A DNA stretch of 64,000 bases, taken from NCBI RefSeq assembly GCF_000218545.1, contig NC_015671.1:930001-994000 (forward strand). The letters run 5' to 3'. The DNA comes from Cellulomonas gilvus ATCC 13127. GTDB taxonomy: Bacteria > Actinomycetota > Actinomycetes > Actinomycetales > Cellulomonadaceae. This document shows, piece by piece, positions 56,269 through 64,000 of the stretch; position 1 is the stretch's first letter; every line of letters begins with the position of its first letter. The notes under the pieces were generated by a model. That model was not told the origin of the DNA and did not search any database. It saw only the letters and a list, made by a program, of their open reading frames with translations. A program made the position numbers and the translations under genes.

Positions 56269-58005
56269 TCAGGACTCGTGCTGCCACGAGCGCCACAGCG
56301 CGGCGTAGTCGCCGCCCGCGGCCACGAGCTCGTCGTGCGAGCCGATCTCCGTGATGCGGCCGCCGTCGACCACCGCGACGCGGTCCGCGTCGTGCGCGGT
56401 GTGCAGCCGGTGCGCGATCGCGACGACGGTGCGCCCCGCGAGCACGCCGTTGAGCGAACGTTCGAGGTGCCGTGCCGCGCGCGGGTCCAGCAGCGACGTC
56501 GCCTCGTCGAGCACGAGCGTGTGCGGGTCGAGCAGCACGAGCCGCGCGAGCGCGATCTGCTGCGCCTGCGCGGGCGTGAGCGGCGCCCCGCCCGAGCCGA
56601 TCTCCGTGGCCAGCCCCTCGGGGAGCGCCGCGACCCAGCCCCACGCGTCGACCGCCTCGAGCGCGCGACGCTGCTCCTCGGCGTCCGAGTCGGGTGCCGC
56701 GAGCCGCAGGTTGTCCGCGACCGAGCCGACGAACACGTGGTGCTCCTGCGTGACCAGGGACACGTGCCGGTGCAGCTCGGCCAGCGGCAGGTCCACGAGC
56801 GGGACGCCGCCGACGGTCACCGTGCCGCCCGTGGGCGGGTGGATGCCCGCGAGCATCCGGCCGAGCGTCGACTTGCCCGCACCCGAGGGCCCGACGACCG
56901 CGAGCCGCTCACCCGCACGCAGGTCCAGGTCGATGCCGTGCAGCACGTCGTGGCCCTCGCGGTAGGCGTACCGCAGACCGCGTGCGGACACGTCCTCGTC
57001 GGCGGGCACGCCCGGCCGCTCCTCGCGGTCCGGCTCGACCAGCTGCACGCCCACGATCCGGGCCAGCGACGTCGCCGCGACCTGGATCTCGTCGACCCAG
57101 AAGATGAGGTCCCACACGGGACCCGCCACCTGGTACGTGTACAGCACGATCGTCGCGACGACGCCGAGCGAGACCCGGTCCTGCGAGAGCAGCCAGCCGC
57201 CCCACAGCAGGACCGACACCGGGGCCACGACGAACGCGAAGTCCACGCCGGGCAGCAGCACCGTGCGCAGGTTCAGCGTCACGCGCTCGGCGTCGAACGC
57301 CTCCGCGAGGTCCTGCTCGACGCGCGCCTCACGACGCGCGCCCATGCGCAGCGCGTCGACCGTGCGCGCGCCCTCGACGGACTCGGTGATGGTGCCGTTG
57401 AGCGTCGCGTACGCCGCGGACTCGCGCCGGTACGCGGGCGCGGCGCGGCGCAGGTACCAGCGGACCACCGCGAGCATGACCGGCACGCCGACGAACATCG
57501 CGACCGCCACCAGGGGCGACAGCAGGACGCAGGCCACGACCGTCAGCAGGATCGTGACGACCGAGACGATGACGCGCGGCACGCCGAACCGCACGGCGTT
57601 CTGCAGCTTGTTGACGTCGTTGGTCGTGCGAGCGACCAGGTCACCCGTGCCGGCACGCTCGACGGTCGACAACGGCAGCGACGTGAGCGTCTCGATGAAC
57701 TCCTCGCGCAGGTCGGCGAAGACCATCTCGCCGAACAGCATCGAGCTGCGCTGCGCGAACCGGGTCAGCACCGTCTGAGCGAGCACGGCGGCGGCGCCCG
57801 TCGCGATCAGGGCGTTGACGTACCCGGTGGTGGTGCCGTCCGCGACGGCGTCCACCAGGCGCCCCAGCAGCCACGGGCCCGCGAGGCCCGCGACCGCCGC
57901 GAGGGTGTGCAGCACCGCGATGGCCGCGAGCGGCCGCCGGTGGGCGCGCAGCAGGCGTGCGGTGTAGGCGCGGACGGTCGCGCCGTCGGCGATCGGCAGC
58001 TTCAC
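56269..58005 (-). CDS. heterodimeric ABC exporter, subunit with intact ATP site
   Basis: A 578-residue half-transporter with six membrane helices (about 25-320) and an ATPase domain. Walker A GPSGAGKST (372-380), Q-loop Gln420, Walker B VLDEATSLLD (Asp500, Glu501) and H-loop His532 are normal. The ABC signature is degenerate: LTPAQ (476-480) instead of LSGGQ. GTG 58005 overlaps the stop of the partner gene (GTGA), so the two are made together. Such exporters carry drugs, lipids or peptides; the substrate here is unknown. Confidence 0.9.
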   Translation of the reverse strand: MKLPIADGATVRAYTARLLRAHRRPLAAIAVLHTLAAVAGLAGPWLLGRLVDAVADGTTTGYVNALIATGAAAVLAQTVLTRFAQRSSMLFGEMVFADLREEFIETLTSLPLSTVERAGTGDLVARTTNDVNKLQNAVRFGVPRVIVSVVTILLTVVACVLLSPLVAVAMFVGVPVMLAVVRWYLRRAAPAYRRESAAYATLNGTITESVEGARTVDALRMGARREARVEQDLAEAFDAERVTLNLRTVLLPGVDFAFVVAPVSVLLWGGWLLSQDRVSLGVVATIVLYTYQVAGPVWDLIFWVDEIQVAATSLARIVGVQLVEPDREERPGVPADEDVSARGLRYAYREGHDVLHGIDLDLRAGERLAVVGPSGAGKSTLGRMLAGIHPPTGGTVTVGGVPLVDLPLAELHRHVSLVTQEHHVFVGSVADNLRLAAPDSDAEEQRRALEAVDAWGWVAALPEGLATEIGSGGAPLTPAQAQQIALARLVLLDPHTLVLDEATSLLDPRAARHLERSLNGVLAGRTVVAIAHRLHTAHDADRVAVVDGGRITEIGSHDELVAAGGDYAALWRSWQHES

Positions 58006-59849
58006 GGCCGTCCTCCTCGCGTCTCGGTCGAGCCGGACCGGCTCTCCAGCAGGGTGTCGAACGCCTCGTCGGCGATGGGGTCCTCCGGGACGCGCGGCGT
58101 GCCCGTCGGCGGTGTCTCGTCGTCCAGGTGCCGCTCGACCACGCGGCGGTAGGCCTCGCCGTGCCCGTCGCGGCGCGCGAGGAGCTCGGCGTGCGTCCCG
58201 CGCGTCACGACGCGGCCGTCGACCAGCAGCTGCACCTCGTCGACGTGGTCCAGCACCAGCGGCGAGGCCGTGACGACGAGCGTCGCGCGGCCGCGTCGCT
58301 CGTCGGCCAGCCGGGCCGCGATGCGCGCCTCGGTGTGCGCGTCCACCGCGGACGTGGGCTCCACGAGCAGCAGGATCTCCGGGTCGAGCAGCAGCGCCCG
58401 GGCCAGCGCGACGCGCTGACGCTGCCCGCCGGACAGCGAGCGTCCCTTCTCGGGCAGCTCGCCCGCCAGGCCGTCCGGGACGGAGTCCAGGACGTCGCGC
58501 GCGTCGGCCAGCTCGATCGCGCGCAGCAGCCGCTCGGCGTCGCCCGGGCCGTGCACGTCGAGCTCGGCCGCGAGCGTGCCGGAGAACAGCTGCGGGGTGG
58601 CCTCCGCGAGCACGATGCGCTCGCGGACGATCTGCTTGTCCAGGTCGGCCAGCAGCACGCCGCCCAGCCGGACGGGCGTCGCGGCCTCGGCGTCGTCGTC
58701 GAACCGCGCCATGCGCGTGGCGACCGCCGCCGAGGCGTCGGGGTCCATGCAGACCAGCGCGCTGACCAGGCCCGGGGTGACCCGCGCGCCCGAGGTCTCG
58801 TCGACCAGCGGCGAGCCGGCGGGCGGCGCGTCCGCGGTGCCGGGCCGAGCGCCCGTAGCGGGGACCACGCGCAGCACGCCCAGCACCTTGCCCGCGCCGA
58901 TGTGCGCGCGCGTGGCGGACTGCACCGTGTAGGTCATCTGCTGCACCGGCCAGGACAGGAACGCCGCGAACCCGTACGCCTGCACCAGCTGGCCGGGCGT
59001 GATCTCGCCCGCGACGGCCAGATGCGCGCCGTACCAGATGAGCACCGTGACGAACACGCCCGGCAGGAGCACCTGCAGCGCGTCGAGCCACGACTGCGTC
59101 ACGGCCACCGCCTCGCCCTTGTGCCGCACCAGCTGCGACTGCGCGCGGTAGCGCGCGGTGAACACGCCCTCGCCGCCGATGCCGCGCAGGATCCGCAGCC
59201 CCGAGACGGTGTCCGAGCCCAGGGTCGTGAGCCGGCCGGAGGCCTCGCGCTGCGCGGCCTGGCGGCGCTGCAGCGGCTTGACGAGCAGCGCGACGCACAC
59301 CGCGACGGTCGGCAGTCCGAGCAGCACGATGAGACCGAGCGAGACCGAGGTCCGCAGCATCACGAACGCCGCGATGCCGTAGGCGGCGATCGAGCCGATG
59401 AACCGCGCCGCGGTGTGGAAGATCTCGCCGATGCGCAGCGCGTCGTTGGCGACCGCCGACACGACCTCACCGGTCGGGAGCGTCGCCGTGATGGTGTGGC
59501 CCGAGTGGGACACGCGACGGCCCACGAGCTGCGACGCGGCGAACGACGCGCGCAGCCAGTTCTCGACGTCGTAGCGGTGCCCCAGCGCGGACGCGGCGGC
59601 GGAGACCAGGCCGAGGCCGAGCAGGCCCGCCGCCGACCACCACAGGTCGCGGCCGAAGCCGTGCGTGAGGCCCGAGTCGATCGCGTGGCCGGTGAGGAAG
59701 GGCAGCGCCGCCTGGCACGAGAACATGAGCGTGCCGAGCAGCACGGCGACCGTGAGGATGCCCCACTGCCGTCGCGCCTGCCAGAGCAGGTACGCCACGG
59801 GTCCCGTCAGCGGCGGGGTCCCGGGGTCGGTCAGGGGGAGGGATCGCAC
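58002..59849 (-). CDS. heterodimeric ABC exporter, subunit with degenerate ATP site
   Basis: A 615-residue half-transporter with six membrane helices (about 25-315) and a decayed ATPase domain. No Walker A can be found where it should be (366-375 reads [10 protein letters not shown]). Walker B is [11 protein letters not shown] with Val496 for the Asp, and the H-loop reads TAS instead of having a His. The signature [16 protein letters not shown] (471-486) is perfect and completes the partner's ATP site. The GTG start follows TAGCGT (59858-59863) with 8 nt between. Confidence 0.88.
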   Translation of the reverse strand: MRSLPLTDPGTPPLTGPVAYLLWQARRQWGILTVAVLLGTLMFSCQAALPFLTGHAIDSGLTHGFGRDLWWSAAGLLGLGLVSAAASALGHRYDVENWLRASFAASQLVGRRVSHSGHTITATLPTGEVVSAVANDALRIGEIFHTAARFIGSIAAYGIAAFVMLRTSVSLGLIVLLGLPTVAVCVALLVKPLQRRQAAQREASGRLTTLGSDTVSGLRILRGIGGEGVFTARYRAQSQLVRHKGEAVAVTQSWLDALQVLLPGVFVTVLIWYGAHLAVAGEITPGQLVQAYGFAAFLSWPVQQMTYTVQSATRAHIGAGKVLGVLRVVPATGARPGTADAPPAGSPLVDETSGARVTPGLVSALVCMDPDASAAVATRMARFDDDAEAATPVRLGGVLLADLDKQIVRERIVLAEATPQLFSGTLAAELDVHGPGDAERLLRAIELADARDVLDSVPDGLAGELPEKGRSLSGGQRQRVALARALLLDPEILLLVEPTSAVDAHTEARIAARLADERRGRATLVVTASPLVLDHVDEVQLLVDGRVVTRGTHAELLARRDGHGEAYRRVVERHLDDETPPTGTPRVPEDPIADEAFDTLLESRSGSTETRGGRP

Positions 59850-59952
59850 GTCGAGCCACGCTACGTGCGGGTGCCGACACTCCTCGATCTGTTATTCGCC
59901 CGCCCGCCGGACGGCGCACCGGACCACGCGGTGCGCCGACTACCCTGGGCGC

Positions 59953-61539
59953 GTGACCCAGACGCCTGAGCAGCCGACCGCTCACCGCCCGGTCCTCGTC
60001 GTCGACTTCGGCGCCCAGTACGCGCAGCTCATCGCGCGGCGCGTGCGCGAGGCGAACGTGTACTCCGAGATCGTGCCGCACACGGCCTCGGTCGCGGACA
60101 TGCTCGCGAAGGACCCGGCCGCGATCATCCTGTCCGGCGGTCCGTCGTCGGTGTACGCGACCGGCGCCCCGTTCGTCGACCCCGCGCTGTTCGAGGCGGG
60201 CGTGCCCGTGCTCGGCATCTGCTACGGCTTCCAGGCCATGGCGCAGGCGCTCGGCGGGACGGTCGCCCAGACCGGGGTGCGCGAGTACGGCGGCACGGCG
60301 GTGAGCGTGCGCGAGGCGGGCACCGTGCTCGCGGGCAGCCCGGACTCCCAGACCGTGTGGATGAGCCACGGTGACGCCGTGCACGCCGCACCCGAGGGCT
60401 TCGAGGTGCTCGCGACGAGCGAGGGGTCGCCCGTCGCCGCGTTCGAGGACCGCGCGCGCCGCCTGTACGGCGTGCAGTGGCACCCCGAGGTCAAGCACTC
60501 GCCGCTCGGCCAGCGCGCGCTCGAGAACTTCCTTTACGAGGGTGCCGGCCTGCGGCCCTACTGGAACCCCGGCAACGTCATCGCCGAGCAGGTCGAGCGC
60601 ATCCGGGCCCAGGTGGGCGACGCACGCGTGGTGTGCGGGCTGTCCGGCGGCGTCGACTCCTCGGTCGCGGCGGCGCTCGTGCAGCGCGCGGTCGGGGACC
60701 AGCTGACGTGCGTGTTCGTCGACCACGGCCTGCTCCGCTCGGGCGAGGCCCAGCAGGTCGAGCAGGACTTCGTGGCGTCCACGGGCGTGCGGCTCAAGGT
60801 CGTGGACGCGCGCGAGCAGTTCCTGCACGCGCTCGCGGGCCACACCGACCCGGAGACCAAGCGCAAGATCATCGGCCGCGAGTTCATCCGCGTGTTCGAG
60901 GCGGCCGCACGTGAGGTGGTCGCCGAGGCCGGCGAGACCGGTCAGGACGTGCGGTTCCTGGTCCAGGGCACGCTGTACCCGGACGTCGTCGAGTCCGGCG
61001 GCGGCGAGGGTGCCGCGAACATCAAGAGCCACCACAACGTGGGCGGGCTGCCCGACGACCTGCAGTTCGAGCTCGTCGAGCCGTTGCGCACGCTGTTCAA
61101 GGACGAGGTGCGCGCGGTCGGCCTGGAGCTCGGTGTGCCCGAGGCGATCGTGTGGCGGCAGCCGTTCCCCGGTCCCGGCCTCGGCATCCGGATCATCGGC
61201 GAGGTGACCGCCGAGCGCCTCGACGTGCTGCGCGCTGCGGACGCGATCGCGCGCGAGGAGCTCACGCGCGCGGGCCTGGACCGCGACATCTGGCAGTGCC
61301 CCGTGGTGCTGCTCGCGGACGTGCGCTCGGTCGGCGTGCAGGGCGACGGCCGGACGTACGGCCACCCGGTGGTGCTGCGCCCGGTCTCCTCCGAGGACGC
61401 CATGACGGCCGACTGGACGCGCATGCCGTACGACGTCCTCGCGACGATCTCGACGCGCATCACCAACGAGGTGCCCGAGGTGAACCGCGTGGTGCTGGAC
61501 GTGACGAGCAAGCCGCCGGGCACGATCGAGTGGGAGTGA
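59953..61539 (+). CDS. guaA: GMP synthase (glutamine-hydrolysing)
   Basis: A 528-residue enzyme converting XMP to GMP. The class I glutaminase domain has [17 protein letters not shown], the nucleophile loop GICYGFQAM and [10 protein letters not shown]. The ATP pyrophosphatase domain has the P-loop [18 protein letters not shown], and the C-terminal dimerisation part ends [26 protein letters not shown] (59941-59946) ends 6 nt before GTG 59953: leaderless. It completes the guanine pathway begun by guaB. Confidence 0.97.
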   Translation: MTQTPEQPTAHRPVLVVDFGAQYAQLIARRVREANVYSEIVPHTASVADMLAKDPAAIILSGGPSSVYATGAPFVDPALFEAGVPVLGICYGFQAMAQALGGTVAQTGVREYGGTAVSVREAGTVLAGSPDSQTVWMSHGDAVHAAPEGFEVLATSEGSPVAAFEDRARRLYGVQWHPEVKHSPLGQRALENFLYEGAGLRPYWNPGNVIAEQVERIRAQVGDARVVCGLSGGVDSSVAAALVQRAVGDQLTCVFVDHGLLRSGEAQQVEQDFVASTGVRLKVVDAREQFLHALAGHTDPETKRKIIGREFIRVFEAAAREVVAEAGETGQDVRFLVQGTLYPDVVESGGGEGAANIKSHHNVGGLPDDLQFELVEPLRTLFKDEVRAVGLELGVPEAIVWRQPFPGPGLGIRIIGEVTAERLDVLRAADAIAREELTRAGLDRDIWQCPVVLLADVRSVGVQGDGRTYGHPVVLRPVSSEDAMTADWTRMPYDVLATISTRITNEVPEVNRVVLDVTSKPPGTIEWE

Positions 61540-61546
61540 CGACGCC

Positions 61547-61951
61547 GTGACGGAGCAGACGACGAGCACGCCGGCGGACCGGGCCGCGCGCGAGCGGTGG
61601 GTGCGCAAGGCCCGCGGGGGCATCACCCGCTACCGCGTGATGGCCTGGGTGACCGGCACGCTCCTGCTGGTGCTGTGCGTGGAGATGCTGCTCAAGTACG
61701 CGTTCGACGCGCCCGACGGCGTGATGCGCTGGCTCGAGTGGATCCCGTTCGCTCACGGGTGGGTGTACGTGGTCTACCTGGTGACCGTGTTCGACCTGTG
61801 GGCGACGATGCGCTGGCGCCTGGGCCGGCTCGTCACCATGGCGCTCGCGGGCGTGGTCCCGGTGATGTCGTTCGTGCTCGAGCGCCGCGTGCACGCGCAG
61901 GCGCAGGCCCGTGTGGCCGCGCTCGCGGCGGAGCCCGACGCCGCCGCCTGA
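61547..61951 (+). CDS. DUF3817 membrane protein
   Basis: A 134-residue protein with three hydrophobic helices and the conserved EWIPFAHGWVYVVYLVTVFDL. It belongs to DUF3817, whose genes are often found beside guaA in actinobacteria, as here (7 bp apart). Function unknown. Confidence 0.85.
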   Translation: MTEQTTSTPADRAARERWVRKARGGITRYRVMAWVTGTLLLVLCVEMLLKYAFDAPDGVMRWLEWIPFAHGWVYVVYLVTVFDLWATMRWRLGRLVTMALAGVVPVMSFVLERRVHAQAQARVAALAAEPDAAA

Positions 61952-62006
61952 CCACCCGTTCGCCGCGACGCCGCTGGTGGAACGCGGGGCGCGCGCCCCT
62001 CGTCGC

Positions 62007-62012
62007 TAGAGT
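62007..62012 (+). promoter_or_regulatory. possible -10 of the 62135 gene
   Basis: TAGAGT in the 183-bp gap after the DUF3817 gene. It would give a leader of about 115 nt. No good -35 is seen, so this is weak. Confidence 0.35.
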
Positions 62013-62134
62013 CGACGTGCGGCCCGCACGTGCCACGGGTCCGCGGCGGGAGGTGGGCGCGGCATCGGGGGATGCGCGCCCGGGTCACCCTCTCGCGCTC
62101 GACTCCAGCCGGGCACCAGCGAAAGGGGTTCCAC

Positions 62135-62746
62135 GTGGCGACCAGCACGGGCAAGTCGGGTGGGGTGAAGGGCCTCGGGCTCCTCACGATCATCCTGGGC
62201 ATCATCTTCGTCGTGGCCGGAGCGGTCACCGTGGGCGCGGTCAGCACCAACCTCGCGGCCGAGAAGATCACCGTGGCCGACGACGCGAGCGCGTTCCAGG
62301 GCCAGCTGGTCGACACGCCGTGGGAGGCGTGGGTCCAGGCGGACATCATCAACCACCACGCGCTCGACGCCTCGGGGGGCAAGACGTACTCGGAGCTGGA
62401 CCGTGAGGACCCGGTCCGGGAGACGATGATGAACGCGTCGTTCCTGCGGGCGTCGCTGTTCACGTCGATCGTCGCGTTCGGCGTGGGTCTGCTCGTCGTC
62501 GGCCTGGGCGTCTCGCTGCTGATCATCGGGCTCGCGCTGCGCCGCGTGGGCTCGCGCCTCGCCGCCGACGACGTCGCGGTCGCCGGTCCCGCGCGCGTCG
62601 CGCCCGCCGCGGCAGCGGCACCCGTCGTCGCGGCGCCGGCGAGCACGGCGCCCGCCGCACCTGCTGCCGCTCCCGCCACCGCGCCGCCCGCGGCGGCGCC
62701 CGTCGTGAGCCCGGAGCCGGTGCGCCGGGAGGACCCGCCCGCCTGA
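62135..62746 (+). CDS. two-helix membrane protein of unknown function
   Basis: A 203-residue protein. Membrane helices at about 12-36 and 106-135 flank an extracytoplasmic loop with PWEAWVQADIINHHALDAS and GGKTYSELDRED, conserved in an actinobacterial family. The last 50 residues are Ala/Pro-rich. Homologues are often labelled aromatic ring-opening dioxygenase LigA in databases, which the membrane layout does not support. GTG 62135 has AAAGGGG upstream. Confidence 0.7.
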   Translation: MATSTGKSGGVKGLGLLTIILGIIFVVAGAVTVGAVSTNLAAEKITVADDASAFQGQLVDTPWEAWVQADIINHHALDASGGKTYSELDREDPVRETMMNASFLRASLFTSIVAFGVGLLVVGLGVSLLIIGLALRRVGSRLAADDVAVAGPARVAPAAAAAPVVAAPASTAPAAPAAAPATAPPAAAPVVSPEPVRREDPPA

Positions 62747-62761
62747 CCGGGGTGGAGCGGT

Positions 62762-62799
62762 ACGCGAGGGGCGACCGGTGATCCGGTCGCCCCTCGCGT
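62762..62799. terminator. bidirectional terminator
   Basis: A 17-bp perfect stem: ACGCGAGGGGCGACCGG (62762-62778) with CCGGTCGCCCCTCGCGT (62783-62799), TGAT loop, between converging genes. Confidence 0.87.
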
Positions 62800-62814
62800 C
62801 GTCCGTGCCCGGGA

Positions 62815-63399
62815 TCAGCTCCGCTGCTGGGTGCGGCGGCTGCGGGCGCCCGAGACGATCGAGCCGACGAGCAGCGCCACACCGGCGCCCGCCACCAGCA
62901 GGATCGTGGCCAGGCCGACGTCGATGCGGTAGCCACCCGCCCACGCGAGCACCCCGAGGCCCAGCACCGCGAGCACCAGACCCCACACGACCGTGCCCAC
63001 GCGGGGCGTGCTGCGCGGCGGGCGCGCCTCGTCGTCGGCGGTCGCGGCCGCGGGTGCCGCGGCCGGTTCCGGGGAGGGCGTCGAGCTCGGACGCTTGGTC
63101 AGGTCCGGCCCGGGGGTGACCGCCGGCCCGGGGACCTGGGTGCCGCCGTCGGCCGCCTCGAGGGCCTGGGTGCGGCCGTCGGTCGCCTCGAGGACCTGGG
63201 TGCGGTCGTCGGTCGCCTCGAGGACCTGCGTGCGGTCGTCGGTCGTGTCGAGGACCTGGGTCTGGTCGTCGCTCGTCCCGGGGGCCGGGGTCTCGAGGAC
63301 CGTGGTCTCGACGGCCGCGACCTCGTCGGCCCTCGTCACCTCGCCGTCGTCGGTGCCCGGGTCGGTGGGGCGGGGGTCGTCGTGCGGTGCGGTGCTCAT
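62815..63399 (-). CDS. membrane protein with N-terminal TQVL repeats
   Basis: A 194-residue protein. Residues 1-130 are acidic and disordered and include five consecutive 10-residue repeats (about 41-90) of the type DDRTQVLEAT. Two membrane helices (about 136-153 and 161-183) and a short Arg-rich tail follow. Threonines in an acidic TQVL context resemble Ser/Thr-kinase sites that bind FHA domains; this is inference. ATG 63399 overlaps the stop of the upstream LiaF/PspC-like gene (ATGA). Confidence 0.7.
   Translation of the reverse strand: MSTAPHDDPRPTDPGTDDGEVTRADEVAAVETTVLETPAPGTSDDQTQVLDTTDDRTQVLEATDDRTQVLEATDGRTQALEAADGGTQVPGPAVTPGPDLTKRPSSTPSPEPAAAPAAATADDEARPPRSTPRVGTVVWGLVLAVLGLGVLAWAGGYRIDVGLATILLVAGAGVALLVGSIVSGARSRRTQQRS
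63130..63279 (-). repeat. five 30-bp tandem repeats inside the membrane-protein gene
   Basis: The DNA encoding the 10-residue repeats. The middle three units are nearly identical at the nucleotide level and the outer two have diverged, so the copy number may vary between strains. Confidence 0.75.
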
Positions 63400-64000
63400 G
63401 CGTCCTCCCGGACGATCGTGATCTTGCCGACGCCGACCGACAGGTCGAGGTCGATCTGCGGCTGGCCTGCGCTCGAGGCCTCGTCGCTGAACGTGCGGCG
63501 GTCGACGCCCAGGCCGTCGACCTGCTCGTAGCTGTCGTCGATGTCCCACACGACGCTCCCGAGGCCGAGGCGCACGGTGGCCTCGACCGCGGCGTCCCGG
63601 GGCACGACGATCTCGAGCTGACCGGCGCCCACGGACACGGGCACGGTGAGCAGATCGTCCGAGAGCGGCACGCCGGTGAGGTCGAGCGTCGTGTCACCCG
63701 CGCCGACGCGCACGCCGTCCGCCGCGTCCGCCCGCGTGGTGACCACGACCGCGGAGTCGGAGAACCGCGTCGCGCCGTCGTGCTCCCACACCCACCCGGG
63801 CCGGGCGACGGCACCCGCGGGCAGCGCGACGAGGAGCGAGACGATCGCGAGGAAGCCGAGCGACCCGCTCGAGCGTCCGCGCAGGCCGGCGACGACGATG
63901 CCGAGTCCCGCGAGCACGGCGGTCACGCCGAGCGTCGTCAGGAGCACCGGTCCGTCGAACGCCCCGGTGCGGGACGTCGCGAGCAGCGCCGCGAGCGTCA
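63396..64000 (-). CDS. LiaF/PspC-like membrane protein, C-terminal part (runs off the right edge)
   Basis: 200 residues are visible; the frame is open to the window edge, so the start lies outside. Two hydrophobic helices are followed by an extracytoplasmic beta-rich domain with LLTVPVSVGAGQLEIVVPRDA and IDLDLSVGVGKITIV, typical of the LiaF-type (cell-wall-active antibiotics response) C-terminal domain. In actinobacteria this is often preceded by a PspC domain. It probably takes part in envelope-stress sensing (inference). Confidence 0.7.
   Translation of the reverse strand, partial: TLAALLATSRTGAFDGPVLLTTLGVTAVLAGLGIVVAGLRGRSSGSLGFLAIVSLLVALPAGAVARPGWVWEHDGATRFSDSAVVVTTRADAADGVRVGAGDTTLDLTGVPLSDDLLTVPVSVGAGQLEIVVPRDAAVEATVRLGLGSVVWDIDDSYEQVDGLGVDRRTFSDEASSAGQPQIDLDLSVGVGKITIVREDA

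Noticed and set aside
56269..59849. Degenerate ABC motifs as a sign of a dying pseudogene
   Set aside because: Both frames are intact and coupled, and the losses are complementary between the two subunits, which fits a functional asymmetric heterodimer.
62135..62746. Annotation as aromatic ring-opening dioxygenase LigA
   Set aside because: The protein has two membrane helices and no metal-binding dioxygenase motif; the name is probably a propagated database label.
63130..63279. The 30-bp repeats as a CRISPR-like array
   Set aside because: The units are contiguous with no spacers and are in frame, encoding a 10-residue protein repeat.

Overview
The window is 64 kb of very GC-rich DNA, densely coding on both strands, with GTG starts about as common as ATG. 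A WhiB3/WhiD-type regulator, a BldM-type regulator, a SAM-IV riboswitch, CIRCE-controlled groES, a GuaB3 paralogue, an F420-type luciferase-like oxidoreductase and an actinobacterial fructose PTS place it in the Actinomycetota. The phosphoketolase-Pta-AckA set and the overall feel suggest Micrococcales near Cellulomonas; the genus is inference. No tRNA, rRNA, insertion sequence, prophage or CRISPR was seen. This looks like core chromosome, and the gene order truA ... rplM-rpsI-glmM ... glmS ... nnr-alr-tsaE-tsaB-rimI ... tsaD ... groES-whiB ... guaB-guaB3 ... guaA resembles the corresponding blocks known from Mycobacterium and Streptomyces.

Layout. 1-9 kb: a partial unknown gene, a ROK kinase divergent from truA, a P-type cation ATPase, a DUF5709 protein, an ABC-F ATPase, and a divergent amino-acid exporter/LysR pair. 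9-16.7 kb: rplM-rpsI, then glmM-def, a DedA protein, coaA, and glmS followed by a MazG-like gene and acpS. 16.7-18.5 kb: the oddest stretch, a SAM-IV riboswitch that leads not into a methionine gene but into a fragment of an Ig-like repeat protein with no start or stop of its own, ending against a luciferase-like oxidoreductase. 18.5-25.6 kb: nnr, alr, the tRNA t6A genes tsaE/tsaB/tsaD, rimI, a sulfurtransferase and a nitroreductase. 25.7-29.8 kb: an ArsR/SRPBCC pair with an operator over its start codon, two small proteins, a YbdK-type ligase and a THUMP-like methyltransferase. 29.8-36.8 kb: groES with two CIRCE elements but no groEL, whiB, a MerR regulator, bldM, guaB, an exonuclease, guaB3 and a PH-domain protein.

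36.8-41 kb: an iron-regulated siderophore ABC importer with a DtxR-like box in its promoter. 41-47 kb: a DeoR regulator and a complete fructose PTS in one operon (fruK, EIIA, EIIBC, HPr, EI). 47-54.5 kb: an aldehyde dehydrogenase, then ackA, pta and xfp, which together turn sugar phosphates into acetyl phosphate, acetyl-CoA, acetate and ATP. 54.9-64 kb: SURF1, an unknown protein, a heterodimeric ABC exporter with complementary degenerate ATP sites, guaA with DUF3817, and small membrane proteins, one carrying TQVL repeats.

Regulation. At least sixteen genes have a TANNNT-like -10 hexamer ending only 6-8 nt before the start codon, the signature of leaderless mRNA. Classical -35/-10 promoters with 5' leaders are seen at rplM, groES, whiB, the iron importer and the DeoR operon. 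Convergent gene pairs are separated either by almost nothing or by a long perfect hairpin serving both strands.
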